Below, in pieces: positions 45,223 through 57,785 of a DNA stretch of 64,000 bases. The position numbers were made by a program, and so were the translations under genes. Location: assembly GCA_949130495.1 (NCBI GenBank), contig OX422209.1, forward strand, positions 692,898,757-692,962,756. Reading direction: 5' to 3'. The stretch's first letter is position 1. Each line of letters opens with the position of its first letter. The stretch is from Sambucus nigra. Its lineage: Eukaryota > Streptophyta > Magnoliopsida > Dipsacales > Adoxaceae. The notes beneath the pieces were generated by a model. The model was not told the origin of the DNA. It did no database searches and saw nothing but the letters and a program-made list of their open reading frames with translations.

Positions 45223-45684
45223 GTGGTTGTCCCTAAGAGAAATGGAAAGTGGAGAGTCTTCATCGATTTCACTGACCTCAATAAGGCGTGCCCTAAAGAC
45301 AACTTCCCCCTCCCAAATATTGATCAGTTGGTGGATGCCACTTCAGCACACGAAAGTATGAGATTCTTAGACGCATACTCCGAGTATCACCATATCCCTC
45401 TGTATGAGCCGGATCAAGACAAAACAACATTTATAACCACATTTGGATTATATTACTACAAGGTTATGCCTTTTGGTCTAAAAAATATAGGAGCGACCTA
45501 CCAGCGATTGGTCACCAAGATGTTCAGAGACCAAATGGGAAGTACTATAGAAGTCTACATCGATGATATGCTCGTCAAGAGCAAGATTAAGGAAGACCAC
45601 CTCTCTGACCTATCAAGAACCTTCGAAATCCTCAGGAAGTACCGAATGAAACTCAACACGAAAAAGTCTTCTTTTGGTGTCTAG
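45223..45684 (+). pseudogene. Reverse transcriptase (Tat-type)
   Basis: A 154-codon open frame with VVPKRNGKWRVFIDFTDLNK, ACPKDNFPLPNIDQLVDATS, MRFLDAYSEYHHIPLYEPDQ, YKVMPFGLKNIGATYQRLVT and VYIDDMLVKSK. The catalytic YIDD is encoded at 45556-45567, and the FLDAYSEYHHI motif holds the first Asp. The frame continues upstream through a TAG at 45196-45198 (IREV*FTKWLSNPVVV) and ends FGV before tandem stops at 45682-45687. It is the best-preserved RT palm in the window. Confidence 0.85.
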
Positions 45685-45867
45685 TGAGGAAAATTCCTTG
45701 GGTACTTGGTCAGCAAGAAAGGTATCGAAGCTAAATTGAACCAGATCGATGACATTAACAAAGTGCAACCCCCCCCCCCCCCCGATACGATGAGCGACGC
45801 CTAGAATCTCACAGGGATACTCACCGCCCTGAATCGATTCATCTCAAAGCCATCCTAAAGGTGCCAG

Positions 45868-46370
45868 ATGTTCTTCCAATTGTTTAAGAAAAGAAAAGAT
45901 GTGGAGTGGAACGAGGATTTCTCAAAGGATCTAGAGGGGCTCAAAACTTACCTCAGCACACCACCCTTTCTCATAATCCCTCAAGAGAATGACTCTTTAT
46001 ACCTGTACCTTGCAGTTTCCAGTCATGCTCTGAGTTCTGCATTGGTATGCGAAAGAACGGGGATCCAACACCCAGTTTATTATGCAAGCAAGACTCTCTT
46101 GGACGCTAAACATTGATACCTACCACTGGAAAAACTTGACTTTGCACTAGTGGTAGTCTCAAGGAAATTGAAACATTACTTCGAGTCCCACTCCATCATC
46201 GTACTTCCATCCCACCCTCTTAAAGTAGTACTGAGAAAAACCGACTATCAAAATGGTTAGTCGAGCTTGGACGATTCGACATTCAGTTCCAGCCAAGGAA
46301 TGCCATCAAAGGGAAGGTCCTCGTTGACTTCATCACAGAGTTTATAGGAGACCATCCTTACGACCAACAC
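45868..46370 (+). pseudogene. RNase H (Tat-type)
   Basis: The open part 45868-46116 reads MFFQLFKKRKDVEWNEDFSK, LKTYLSTPPFLIIPQENDSL, YLYLAVSSHALSSALVCERT and YYASKTLLDAKH, then a TGA where Arg is expected, then YLPLEKLDFALVVVSRKLKH. After 46250 a frameshift leads into FDIQFQPRNAIKGKVLVDFI. A C15 homopolymer lies just upstream (45769-45783). Confidence 0.75.
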
Positions 46371-46400
46371 CAAACTATTCATCAGAAGGAAGAAGCCCCA

Positions 46401-46534
46401 ATGTCAAGCGTCTGGAGACTATTCGTTAACGGAGCCTCAAATTCCAAAGGGGCGGGAGTAGGCATCGTGATGATTACCCCTGAAGATGTAATACTCGAGC
46501 AAGGAATTAGGATTGGATTTAAAGCCTCCAACAA
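46401..46534 (+). pseudogene. Second RNase H, first half (cut at 46534)
   Basis: SSVWRLFVNGASNSKGAGVG and VILEQGIRIGFKASNN match the Tat second RNase H start (W.LYVDGASN..GSGAGI.L). The catalytic Asp of VDGAS reads Asn (VNGAS). The copia-like element begins at 46535; the second half is at 61620-61826. Confidence 0.75.
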
Positions 46535-47701
46535 TGTCAAAACGAATAACGGTGGTGTGATAATTGATTAAATTAAATTTGCAAGTTTCCAAGTAACCCT
46601 TAATTAATTAGAGTCTACTTTTAAATCAAATAAATACAGCCCCTAAACATGCATCTAAATCAACCCATCAAAAATAAAGCATGCAATGCAGTAAATATGC
46701 AAAGACACAGATTTCAGGAAAAAAAAACCTTTTAGGTAAAACCTTTATTTCACTATGAATATATAAATTGCAACTTACAATTACATAGAGAAATCTGTAA
46801 TGGATCAACGCGCAGCTAACCCACAAAGACACGCAGTCTTGAACTGAGCAAGAGAATACACGAAGTCACCCTCTAAGGACTCGCCTCCCAAACAACAAAA
46901 GAAGAACCGCAGCTCTCCTCAATAACACGCAGCCATAACACTTTGTAGAGACTCCCTCAGCAATAACACGTAGCTCTCGGTTGCAAAGATCTACCCACAA
47001 AGGTTGAACAATAGCAAAGCTTGTGTTCTAGGGTTCCAAAATATTCACAAAAGTAATTGGGTTTTTTTGTGTGTGAATTAAAAAGATGTTTGGCACATAA
47101 AAAAATGAAGTCTTATTGTGTTTGAACTCTTATAAACATTTTCTCAAAGACTTAAAAAATACACCACCAAAATAGGTATATTTATAGGAAACTTGAATTG
47201 GTGGAAAAAATCTAAACAGATCTGTTCGAGTTTATCAAGATCGGATCGGTTCGATTTTGATGTCGGATCAGTCCGGTGCGGATCGGTTCATTTTTTAAAA
47301 AGTCTTATTCGATTTGGCTTCGATCCAGGGTTTTCTATTTTTGGTGCAAAGCAGATCGGTCCGATTTGGATGCAGATCGGTCCGGTGGCGGATCGGTTCG
47401 ATTTTAAATTCACCGAATCGGTCCGGTTTACCAGGAAACAAATTTTTTTCAAAAACCTCATTTTGCTTGAAAAAACTTACTTCTTGTTTTTATAAAATCA
47501 TTTTATAAAAGTTTCCCAATACTAAGTATGAAACTTTGAGGGACTTAAAACAAAACTTTACCAAGTTCATTCTCGCAGAGGTTATGATGTTGAAGATGCT
47601 TTGATATTCGGATCCGTTGATAGCACATGTGATCTTGAATTTCTTCAACTATGTAACGACGTACGACATACATATTGACAATGGACAAAAATGTCCTTAC
47701 A
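46535..47701 (-). mobile_element. 3' LTR of the copia-like element
   Basis: It runs from TGTCAAAACGAATAACGG to AATGTCCTTACA, 1167 bp, matching the split copy throughout with scattered substitutions. It contains a cluster of GATCGGTYCG repeats (47238-47430); the 100-codon frames over that cluster (47193-47495 and the copy at 61112) are repeat translations, not genes. Confidence 0.85.
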
Positions 47702-47712
47702 AATCTCCCCAT
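47702..47712 (-). other. Polypurine tract of the copia-like element
   Basis: On the minus strand ATGGGGAGATT abuts the LTR start TGTAAGGAC. Confidence 0.6.
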
Positions 47713-49425
47713 ATGTCTATGCCAGTACATACATAAAAAATATCCGAATTATCAAATATCAAATTTGCCTATACAAATCTACCCTTCCATGAACCCAAAA
47801 CTGGAAAGATACAAATGAATAAGTCTTCATCGTTTGCTCTTCAAATCTTTAGGAATCTCAACGTTTTTCTCATCAGGATGTGTAACATATGATCATCGAT
47901 GTAGTACCTACACACATGAGATAAAGCAAGTACCAAGTGACGTATCGAGTTTGAAATGAGATAAACATAGATACCAATTTACGAGAAAAACTCAAAACTT
48001 CAAAACTCTCCCATAATATGATAATTCTTTCTCCCTCTTTTTCTGATGTCCCCAAATAGATAAAAGGGAAGAATAAATCAAATAAGCAAAATCGGGGTGT
48101 CACGATATACAAAATGAGGCAACAATCAATATGACCAACGTGCATCTTGCAAGGAGATGCAAAAACAATTCACAAACTTTTTTTATTTTTCATTTTGTCA
48201 TACAAAAATAAGATACCATTTGAAAAAAATATGCTACAAAAATCACACCATGGATTTAGACTCAAACAACCAAGTCATGGAAATGGAATGAATGGGTGTG
48301 AACACATTCGATAGGTAAATCAACTCAATCAATCATATGTACACGATGCATATTTGTACCCCTAACGAATGAGCATCAATAGTATCCTTAGGTGTAAAAG
48401 TTTGTTGAATTTAGATGACATCGTCTTATGCAAATCAACAAAACAAAGTCAAAGTGATTTCCACACCAATAACGTCCAAAACTATGTAGCGCATTTTCAA
48501 GCATTTCAAGGACATGCAAACCCGTTTTAATTCTCCAACCAAACTCCCTCAAATATATTTTCTTTTAGAGGTAATCTAAATTCTCAAACTTTGGAGAATT
48601 GGCGCAAAAACCTAAATGACCCCTTTTTGACATGAATATCTTTTTATTGCCTTTCAATTTTTTCGAGCGCTTTTAACCTCTTTGGACCCCGGATAATAAA
48701 ATTCCTCCATTTTTTATGTCCAATTTAACGGTGGCTTAGTATTCGCAAAGGCAAAACGAACCTTTCGCAGCCCTTCCCCATTTTAAAACAAAGCACACAA
48801 ACTCACAAAATGGTTCTTATATGCACAAGTCCCTTATAAAAATTATCGCGCTTGGTGGTTGAAGTGAAAACACCCAACCAAAATGTGATAAGACAAGCAC
48901 AATAATCAAACAAATCTGTGCATGTGTGCAATAAAGGAAATTATTGGTCAAACATGTAGGAGGAAACACTTAATTACATCTTAATGACTCTAAACATTAT
49001 AAAGCACATGGATGAATTGACCTATTGTCTCAAAACACTATCAAATAGTCACATGAAAAATATGGAATGATGTTGTGACTCGATCATCCTAAGTGTTTAT
49101 CCATAAACGGTGCAAACAAAATACAAAAATCTTTTTGGATTTTCAATTTTGTCCAAAACAAATATGAATGGACACTAAAAAAAATAGAAAATCTTTTTGC
49201 ATTTTTCAAAAAATTTCAAAAAACAAACAATTTTACAAAAAGTACATGTCACAACGCTAGTAAACATAAATATCATGAAACAAAAACTAGCTTATGACAA
49301 ACATGCGAACATAATCATCTATATGGTATGGAAAGAGAAGAATCATGTGCAAGCAAACGAGAATCAACTTGTCTAAAATCTAGTGCCTCTAAAAGTGATT
49401 TCCTAACCCAAATAGATGTGAAACG
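47713..49425 (-). other. Non-coding interior of the copia-like element
   Basis: I see no pol motif on either strand (no integrase DDE region, no YVDD or similar). It is AT-rich with short chance frames. Confidence 0.5.
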
Positions 49426-50199
49426 TCATACGGGGGCTTTGGGAACCACGGGAACACTAGACATAAACTTCCTAGGACAGTTTCCAAGATCAAAACAAAA
49501 ATGCCTAAGGTGACCTTTCCTACCACAATGTGAACATGTGTAAACGGGTGGAACGACACCTATGGGTTGACCTTTTCTAATATCCTTGGAATTAATTTCC
49601 CCTCTAAAACAAATAATGGTTTTGGCTTTAGCATTAGCATTAGAAGCATGAGAACAAGATGAGCCACTACCATCACTATCAAACCTACTCGAGTCTGTCA
49701 AATCATTTTTTAACTTCAAAATATTTAACTCGAGCAAAGAATTAGACTCTTCCAATTTAAGGGACGCCTTTTCCAAATTCTCAACAGTTCCTAAAAGGGT
49801 ATCTCTCTCTCTCCCTCAATTAAGGCAAACTTTTCCCTAAGAGTCTCTTCACGTGCCACAAACTCATTGACTAAAATATTTTTATCCTCTTTGGCACAAA
49901 CACAAACCATTGAATTTTTAAGGTCCTCCAATTCTTCTTCTAAAAATAGGACCTAATCATCACTCTCCTTCTTGGACAATTTTAAGGCAACAAAGTCATT
50001 GTCCAAGGAAACAAATTTTTCAGGATAAAAATGTAGTTGATTTTGAACCGTTTACAAAAGATCCATCGCGGATTTAAAACGAGAATTTTTTTTTCAAAAC
50101 TTTAATTATTTTGTAAAGTTTCAAATTCAAACTTTTTAAATTTTTATCACGATCGTGAATCTTTTCAAAAATAGGCTCCTCATTAAATGGGCGTTCCAT
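49426..50199 (-). pseudogene. Gag with zinc knuckle (copia/SIRE-like)
   Basis: ATG at 50199 starts MERPFNEEPIFEKIHDRDKN followed by a Lys/Leu-rich coiled-coil stretch. After breaks, the open frame 49776-49426 reads SLKLEESNSLLELNILKLKN and YTCSHCGRKGHLRHFCFDLG. The latter is a CCHC zinc knuckle (C-x2-C-x4-H-x4-C, with C at positions 1, 4, 14 and H at 9). A long coiled coil before a late CCHC knuckle is typical of SIRE-like copia gag. It would bind element RNA. At least two frame breaks lie between 50040 and 49800. Confidence 0.6.
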
Positions 50200-50296
50200 T
50201 AAAAAATTGCGATTTTTCATAAAACTGATTTTTCAAAAAAATCAATATCACACAATTTTGCGAAAAATAGGAATACGCAATAAATTATCTCAACTT

Positions 50297-50308
50297 GCTC
50301 TCATACCA
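50297..50308 (-). other. Primer-binding site (initiator tRNA-Met type, mutated)
   Basis: On the minus strand TGGTATGAGAGC, three bases inside the LTR at 50312, differs from the iMet PBS TGGTATCAGAGC by one base. Confidence 0.65.
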
Positions 50309-50311
50309 ATT

Positions 50312-50715
50312 TGTGAAAATGAATAATGGCGGTGTGATAATTGATTAAATTAAATTCGCAAGTTTTCAAGTAACCCTTATTTAATTAGAGTCTACTTTTA
50401 AATCAAATAAATACAACCCCTAAACATGCATCTAAATCAACCCATCAAAAATAAAGCATGCAACGCAGTAAATGTGTTGAGACACGGATTTCAGGAAAAA
50501 AAAAAAACTTTCGGGTAAAACCTTTATTTCACTATGAATATATAAATCGCAATTTACAATTACATAGAGAAATCTGCAATGGATCAACGCGCAGCCAACC
50601 GACAAAGACACGCAGTCTTGAACTCAGCAAGAGAATATACGCAACACCCTCCAAGGATTCGCAACCCAAACAACCAAAGAAAAACCACAGCTCTCCTCAA
50701 TGACACGCAACCATA
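50312..50715 (-). mobile_element. 5' LTR of the copia-like element, left piece
   Basis: It matches 46535-46936. It starts TGTGAAAATGAATAATGG and is cut after ...ACACGCAACCATA by the 50716-60851 element. The remainder is at 60852-61619. Confidence 0.85.
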
Positions 50716-51262
50716 TGTGACACCCCGCCTAATTAAATACCGGGCGATCAATCCTTTATTAAATTAAAATCAAGGTGAACAGTTGTTTCATTCTTAGCAT
50801 CACTGTCGCAAATAAAATTTTCCAATTTAAACACCCTGATTAATTAAGCTAAGTGTCAAAACAATTTAAAACTTTATTTCCATTTTTTTTATTAAATTCC
50901 AATTTGAAAACCTTTTAAATAACAAACAGTTTAAGAATCACATAAGTGCTACGGATAGAAATTAACACAAAAGAATTAATCCATCTAAATTAACCAAACC
51001 AAATTTAAGCTACAAATGAAATCATCCTGACAAGAGTTAATACCCAGAGAGTACCGAATACTGAAAATAAATAAACATACATCTCTTACCAATCTACACT
51101 GAATAGGAGATGGGCGACACATGCCCTATCTATGAAGAACTATAACAAGAACCGAATCAATGACGAGCTCGTCTAAAACAAAGGCCTGCAACTCCCACAT
51201 GAGCTATAGCGCGTCCGATCCAAAGAATCTATGCATGACGCCCCTGTGGATGGGCACCTGTA

Positions 51263-51337
<75 letters not shown>

Positions 51338-52192
51338 AGAGAGAAGAGATAACAGAAAACGAGTTAGAGCCCGATTGTAAAACAATTTAAAAATAGTTTA
51401 GCAAGTATTTAAAATGCTTACCTGCTAATGCAACAACCATGCTAGTATGCGACACTCTCTTGAGAATTCTCACCTCTCGCCTAGTGTGCACGCCTACCGT
51501 ACTAATGAATCTCATGAGTCTCTCTAACTTATTCTCCATAAGGTTTTATCACTTGAAAATAAGGTTATGATATTCACTTTAGAAAATCAATCTCTTCAGG
51601 ATTTATTACGTTATTTAGAATAACCCCGTACCGTCATAAAGTTTCCGTATACTTATAGTGAAGCTGAAAATTTATAAATTACATAATTACTATTACGCAC
51701 AGTAGAAAGTTCTCATATAGATATATGTATATATACTAACGGCACCCCACAAAAAATCTATGGTGCAAGGTTTCCATATATAAGTATATATATACCAATC
51801 ACTCATATAATATATATATATATATTATCTGCACCCCACATAAAATCTATGGTGCTGGCATACTCCGCTATCAAGTCCCTGTATCACACATATTTAGGGA
51901 AATGCTAGTTCAAAATCACTCTCGAACTGCATTAACATAAAACACATACAAATGGAGGCAAAGCATAGTTCCAAGTCACTAAGAGGTCAGCACATACCCT
52001 CACGTCTCCTAGGACCGGCTGACTATCTATCAGATAGCCTGTACCAAGGAATCCTTTGTTCTAGGGTACGAGTCAATATCCCCCATAAAGGTCCCATCGA
52101 GATAAGACCGTCCCGATGCGGAAACCCCCGTGATAGCAAGTAGCCCGAGTATGATTTTTATACAGATATAATATATGCACAATCACACAATC

Positions 52193-52224
<32 letters not shown>

Positions 52225-53758
52225 CCACATTTCTAAATTAGGTGCGCTCACGACCCATAATTATAATTATCCATTTTTAAACATTTTACTCGATTATTTT
52301 GTATAACAGACTCGTTATTTGTATTCTCATTTATTATTCACTTCATACTCACTTCTCCTCTCTCGAAGTATTTTAAGTATAATTTCAGTAGGCATTCACT
52401 CACTTACGTTCCGGTCTAACTCCCTTATGAGTCCCAATCTTTTTATTAAATATACGCATGATTTCTTGTACACATTAATCATTCCTTGTTAACTCAAAAT
52501 CTCATCCTACGCTAAAATGTTACTCAACGGGGTCTACCTAGGCCCTACTAGTATTCTCTATATCCCATTATATTTCAACAACAACAATCAAGGGTTCCCA
52601 TACATCTTAAGCGGATTAAACTAACGAATGAGAAATATGTAGTTTTCCTCAAGAAACTGCAAATTAAACCTACGGGTTTCATCTTCCAATTTCTCCAAAA
52701 ATGTCATTAACAAGTCTAAAATTCTCAAGTAACGATACTAAAAGTTCTATATACATATATACAAGATTTCCTACGTGAAACATGTATAAAAACATCAACG
52801 GTATTGAATTAATGGGGCAAAATTGACATAATCTTCAAGAACCCTAATTTTGGAAGAATTATCCATTCCTCTAATTATCTCCCAGATATCTTGTTTCTAA
52901 ACTCATAGTAATTCATGGGTAATCCTCTACATGTGATGGGTATATCCAGAATATATTAAATCTCTCTAAACATGTGATTTAAAGTCTCCAAATTAATAAT
53001 TTCTTTCATAAAACATGATATTGGCAATCCTAAACTAACATGGGTGAGGCATTAACCAAAAATAAAGCAAGATAGATACTTGCCTGGGAATTTAGTTTCT
53101 GATTTTTGAAGGAAAAAGGTATGGTTGTGCTCCTCGTTCCGCGATCTACGTTTTGGTGGTGGTGGCGGTGAAAATGGTTGAGTCTTTGGCCTTGAATTTC
53201 TTGAAAAGCTTGCCAACTTCTTCTGCAATGGCCGTTCTTTGATTTTGTGTTTGTTAAACCTAGAAGACAACTCCTAAAGGTTGATATATCCTTAGGAAAT
53301 TCGTGGGTTTAATTCCCCAAAAATATAAAATGTCCAAAATACCCTCCTGGGATGTCAATTAGGCCTAAAAATGCCCCGAGACCCAAACTAAACCCCCGGG
53401 TACACTTTTCTGACTATCTCGACCCTTCCGGACACTTTACCGCACTCAAAACGACCATACGAGCAACTTATAATTTATTCACTTTATATAATAATAATTT
53501 AGTCCTGACACGACATAGGCGCGTCCCGACTTAAATTTCCATAATTTCCATTTTATTCACTCATGACGATTTTAATACAATAAATCTCATATATTACTTT
53601 ACTCCTCTAGTAATATTCAACAATTTTACAATAATTACTAACTCACATCACGTTAGTAAATATAAAAATAAATTTCCAGATTAATATTAAATTAATATCT
53701 CAATTTAAATTTAATAAATCCCCAAATTTTAAAAGCCATAAAAATACGGGGTATTACA
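50716..53758 (-). mobile_element. 3' LTR of the LARD-like element
   Basis: It spans TGTGACACCCCGCC to GGTATTACA, 3043 bp. Compared with the other LTR it lacks a 56-bp block (at 52648/52649) with two CGATCGAT runs and has an expanded (CA)n(TA)n tract at 51265-51333. Minus-strand splice-donor-like sites lie at 51421 (CAGGTAAGC) and 53078-53085 (AGGCAAGT). Confidence 0.85.
53052..53270 (-). other. Conserved 72-codon frame in the LTR
   Basis: It reads SSRFNKHKIKERPLQKKLAS, then SRPKTQPFSPPPPPKRRSRN. The same frame is open in the other LTR (60145-60363) with few amino-acid changes. It is on the element's sense strand. Basic and Pro-rich; no known family. As the LTRs were identical at insertion, conservation is weak evidence of function. 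Confidence 0.25.
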
Positions 53759-53772
53759 TACTTCCCCCCTAA
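53759..53772 (-). other. Polypurine tract of the LARD-like element
   Basis: On the minus strand TAGGGGGGAAGTA directly precedes the LTR start TGTAATACCCCG. Confidence 0.75.
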
Positions 53773-56700
53773 TAACGAAATTTCATCCCGAAATTCAGAA
53801 AATAAGTCCTACCTGGTAAAACGCATTTTGGACACCTTAACAGTACGCAACCTATCCACATAGTAAGACGCTCAATCACTATAGCCCCCACCTCACAGCA
53901 AGCTTGTTTAACACTCTTCATTAAAGATACTTCACATTGTGCTCCTATCCGACAACATTCGCATAAGACATGCATATACACTATTAATTCTCATTATTTT
54001 AATATCATTGGGAGGCCGCACCTCACCACATGATAACTACTCAGATTTATCTAAACACAAAACTCCCATTCTAAGAGAAACCATACGAACATCTGACCAC
54101 TCTTGTTCACTTAAAACAATCGTGGAATTCCTCCATAGTCATCTGATTATTCTCGACCGATCCAAAATTTTGATTATCTGCTCACCTCTAAACCTACGCA
54201 GAAGGAGAATAGTTAAGGTTTTTCCACACCAAAACTTCAATAAGCACCTCGTTCACGACAAACAGGAACGAGTGCTTCCACATAACTCTACCATTAGGTA
54301 ATATCCTCCCCCAATTACCATACTACTCCACTTGTTAGCTATAACCGTTGTGGAAACGAAATGATCACCAAGATTCTAAAATCAACTTCACGAGGCTCCA
54401 CTACTCATTAATCACCGTGCGCCTGCTCCTCGGCTATGGGTGATACCTCCTACTCAAAACGAAATGTTATCTCTGTTGTTCCCTGAAATCCCATATTGAA
54501 GGTGGGATTCACAAATTTCATCCTGATTCAGAAAATAATACCGTGTAGGATCACGTACCAGCGCGATCCCTTCCTTTCAAAGGAAGACTGGGGCACACTA
54601 GTCAATATTGCAAATCACTCCAAAGGAATGCCAACCACTTTCTTCTTGGGAGACTTACTCCACATGTTCGGATGAACCCTTGATCTTGCCTTGAAGATGG
54701 TAACCCATCCAAGGACTTTATCGACTTTACCACCCTCTTCTGTTACAGGAATAGTTGATAACCACAAAATTCTCTAGTTGATCCCCTTATTCCAATCGAT
54801 CTCTATCTACGAGTGGTGCATGCAGAGACTAATTACATTATCACTCTTTGTATGCAAAACTCTCTCTCAACATTTGACTAATTACAACTCCGTCCCGAGT
54901 GTTCTCCATATAGTTAAATTCTACACTTCTCAAGGAATACCCCTTTGTAAACGGCTTCCCACAACCTTCCAACCAGACTCAGTGTGCTACTATGATTGCA
55001 CACGTATATATGGATTTATCATCTTTCACACGGTGCTTAATCCACTCTACCACTTTCACTTCGTTATGTTAGTCCCATAAATATATATTCCACATGTCTA
55101 TTCGCACGTCCCTTCAACTCGGATGATTTTTTTTACATCAACTAACCAGGATGTCTACACACCCTATAAACAGTGCATATTAGCGTAAGCATCACATACG
55201 CTTTACACTTAATAACTAATTATTTGTTTTCCTAGTGCTCACGATGTGATTGCAACACTTGGGTACTCTCACTCACCCTATAAATCGAAATTCTAAATCC
55301 TCCTTATCATCGTTCCACCCTTCAACTCGTGGTGGTAAAACAAAACTTTCAATATTTTCTTACCACGCAACTGGATCCACTGGCCTTAAATCATAATTCA
55401 ACTACCAACTTATAGATATAATTATCTGCTCCTATTACGACCGAGGTACTGAACTCATGGAATAATGACCAAACATCTCCCTATTTCCAACCTTATACTA
55501 AGTTTCATGCGTGGGATGTCTCGCAAAGCGAAATCCAAACAAGGAACCCCCCCGATACACTACTACCTAGCATTGTCAGTTATCGAAATCCATTAGTCCC
55601 TCTGTCCATAGCATGTACCCCTCTATTCCGTCTCTTGACAGAAAGTTACACCTTTTCCCGTAATTATACTTAACAATGAACATTTTGCCAATTGTATAAT
55701 CATTCAATATTGGTGGTAATCACACTCTATAAACCTCGAATACAGATGCTCGGGGATCTCAAAATCCTGTCCCCAAACATATGGGTACAACTCTTAACTC
55801 TTACATCTCTAAAGGATCGGTATAACAATGCAATCTTTCTATCACCAAGTCCTGAGTGCTAAACATAATACTGAGTTAAATCTTTTCGCTCAACCAAAAA
55901 CCCGATACATACTGAATCATAACAACAAAGTCCCTACACACCGGTATCGAATATCTCGAGCCCACTATCCCCTCCGAAGTCTCTAGGATAGATAATGTAT
56001 AAGTGCGAGTCCAACCCTCTTGCAAGTGAGGCCTCGCCCGAGCAAAACATGTTGTACTAATGCAACCACTCCCATAGCCTTGCAATAATTGCCTACTATC
56101 GTACTGACCATTTCTATAAAGTTGTAATCAATACAATATTATACTCGTATATCACATCACTAAAATGAGTAACCTCAATAAAGCATATAACACTATTAAT
56201 ATCCTCATTCATCCTCCGCGGATCTATACTAGGTAAAAATATTCACATAATAATATTGTTTGTAGTTATACGCATTAAACTCGTCTCACATGCTAATCTA
56301 GCTATGAAGAAAATATAATGACTCGCTCGTGTCACATAAAACGCGCCTCATCCTCTGAGGATAAAACTTATACTTTTACCTTTCCAATCGTCTTGATTTC
56401 ACAAATGGTCTCCAGACGTAACATGCCTGCCCAGCCAACATAAAACTACTTTAATCGTTATCTTTTACTAGGCACCATACTCTTATCCCTTTACTCACTT
56501 CGGGAAAACATCAACGCGTGCGATTTCACTCTCCATAAAATACCTCCACACATAATCCACTTATCACCTGTTATACCAACCATATTAGGATTGTCCTTCT
56601 CTCGAACTTCGGTAGGCTCAATTCATGTTGGCTATCCCCCGTGGTTCCCTTAGCCTTGTTGGCCTTAAAGAACATGCTATTGTTTACAATAGTCCTTACT

Positions 56701-57771
56701 GAATCTACCCTCGCTTGGTAAAAATTCAGCTATCCGAATCATTCAAATGGGTCCCCTGATGCATACCCACACCCCCTTTGTGGTGCTACACTACCACTAT
56801 TATATCCAGTCTTATTCTTGACTAAATTCTTCGATTCTTTTAGCTTCCCACACAAAGAAGCATTATCATCTCCATTGACAAAGTAAGACACTATCAACCT
56901 CTTAATCGACCATCCAGCAAAATTCCCTTTTTAAGTGATATTAATTATTATTATGAACCGATCTCCCACTTGGAGTTCTCTCCTACACTTGTATCTACAT
57001 CCTCCGATACAAGATTCGCTAATGGTTCCGATCTATATTCACAAATGGACCTGTGTCAGGTTCTCCTGTGATGAGCTCAGGACAACGTTCACATCTTATT
57101 CTGAGCATCTGATAAAGGAACCTGAAGTCAAGCTGTACCTAAGATTCTCCTATAGGCATAGCATTCCACTTCTAAAAGTAGTGGTTGACTCCCACCATGA
57201 TAACTTTGTTCTTACAAGTCAAGAAATTTTTTCTCCAAATTTCCACTTTCAGTTAGCCACACGCCGTCCTATGTCCAAACCTTCGGATACTTTACCTCCT
57301 CTGGCTGATACACACGATTTTCGCATTTCTAAAATTCCCACTGACAGCTCTCTTTAATGTTTCGTCTGACTTTTTCCCAGTTATAGAACGTTGGGGTAAT
57401 TTTACTCTTGCACCTCTTTCGACTATAACAACATTTGGAAATCAGAAGTTACGTCTTAGTAGTCTTTACAGTCCTAGCTTCTCATGCCATAATAGGGGTG
57501 ACCTTAACTATGGTCATCATCCTCGAATATGCTCTACAACCTCAACTGATCCTTGCCTCCTGTTGTCCGCCCAATGGCCCTTGCCTGCCATATTTCATTG
57601 TTCGAACACGCCCGAACGTAATTAAGATTTCACTAAGATACATACGTTATAGTAGGAGAATGGGATCTCATCGTAGAAATCAATAATCCTAAACATAGGG
57701 CACTATATCAAACAAAGCAACGCTGGAAGCATAATAAGCCGCACAGATCCTAAAGGACACTAGAACCTGAT
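53773..57771 (-). other. Interior of the LARD-like element without recognisable coding
   Basis: I checked both strands for gag, CCHC, protease, RT and integrase motifs and saw none. Frames at 53939-54301, 54778-55080, 56935-57357 and 57435-57686 (plus) and 55876-56085 (minus) give no known protein. Possible old gag scraps on the minus strand around 56640-56880 are not convincing. Confidence 0.5.
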
Positions 57772-57783
57772 GCTCTGATACCA
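57772..57783 (-). other. Primer-binding site (initiator tRNA-Met)
   Basis: On the minus strand TGGTATCAGAGC is an exact match to the usual plant iMet PBS, two bases from the LTR end at 57786. Confidence 0.85.
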
Positions 57784-57785
57784 CC

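Noticed and set aside
47193..47495. 100-codon frame repeated at 61112-61414
   Set aside because: Repeat translation of GATCGG units in both LTRs; similarity reflects LTR identity.
51160..51390. Frames on both strands across 51265-51333
   Set aside because: They arise from a (CA)n(TA)n tract; the sister LTR lacks it.
53773..57771. Chromovirus gag-pol in the LARD-like interior
   Set aside because: Minus-strand scan showed no RT, integrase or CCHC motif; LTR style alone does not prove coding content.
57772..57783. tRNA-like TGGTATCAGAGC
   Set aside because: It is a primer-binding site complementary to a tRNA end, with no cloverleaf around it.
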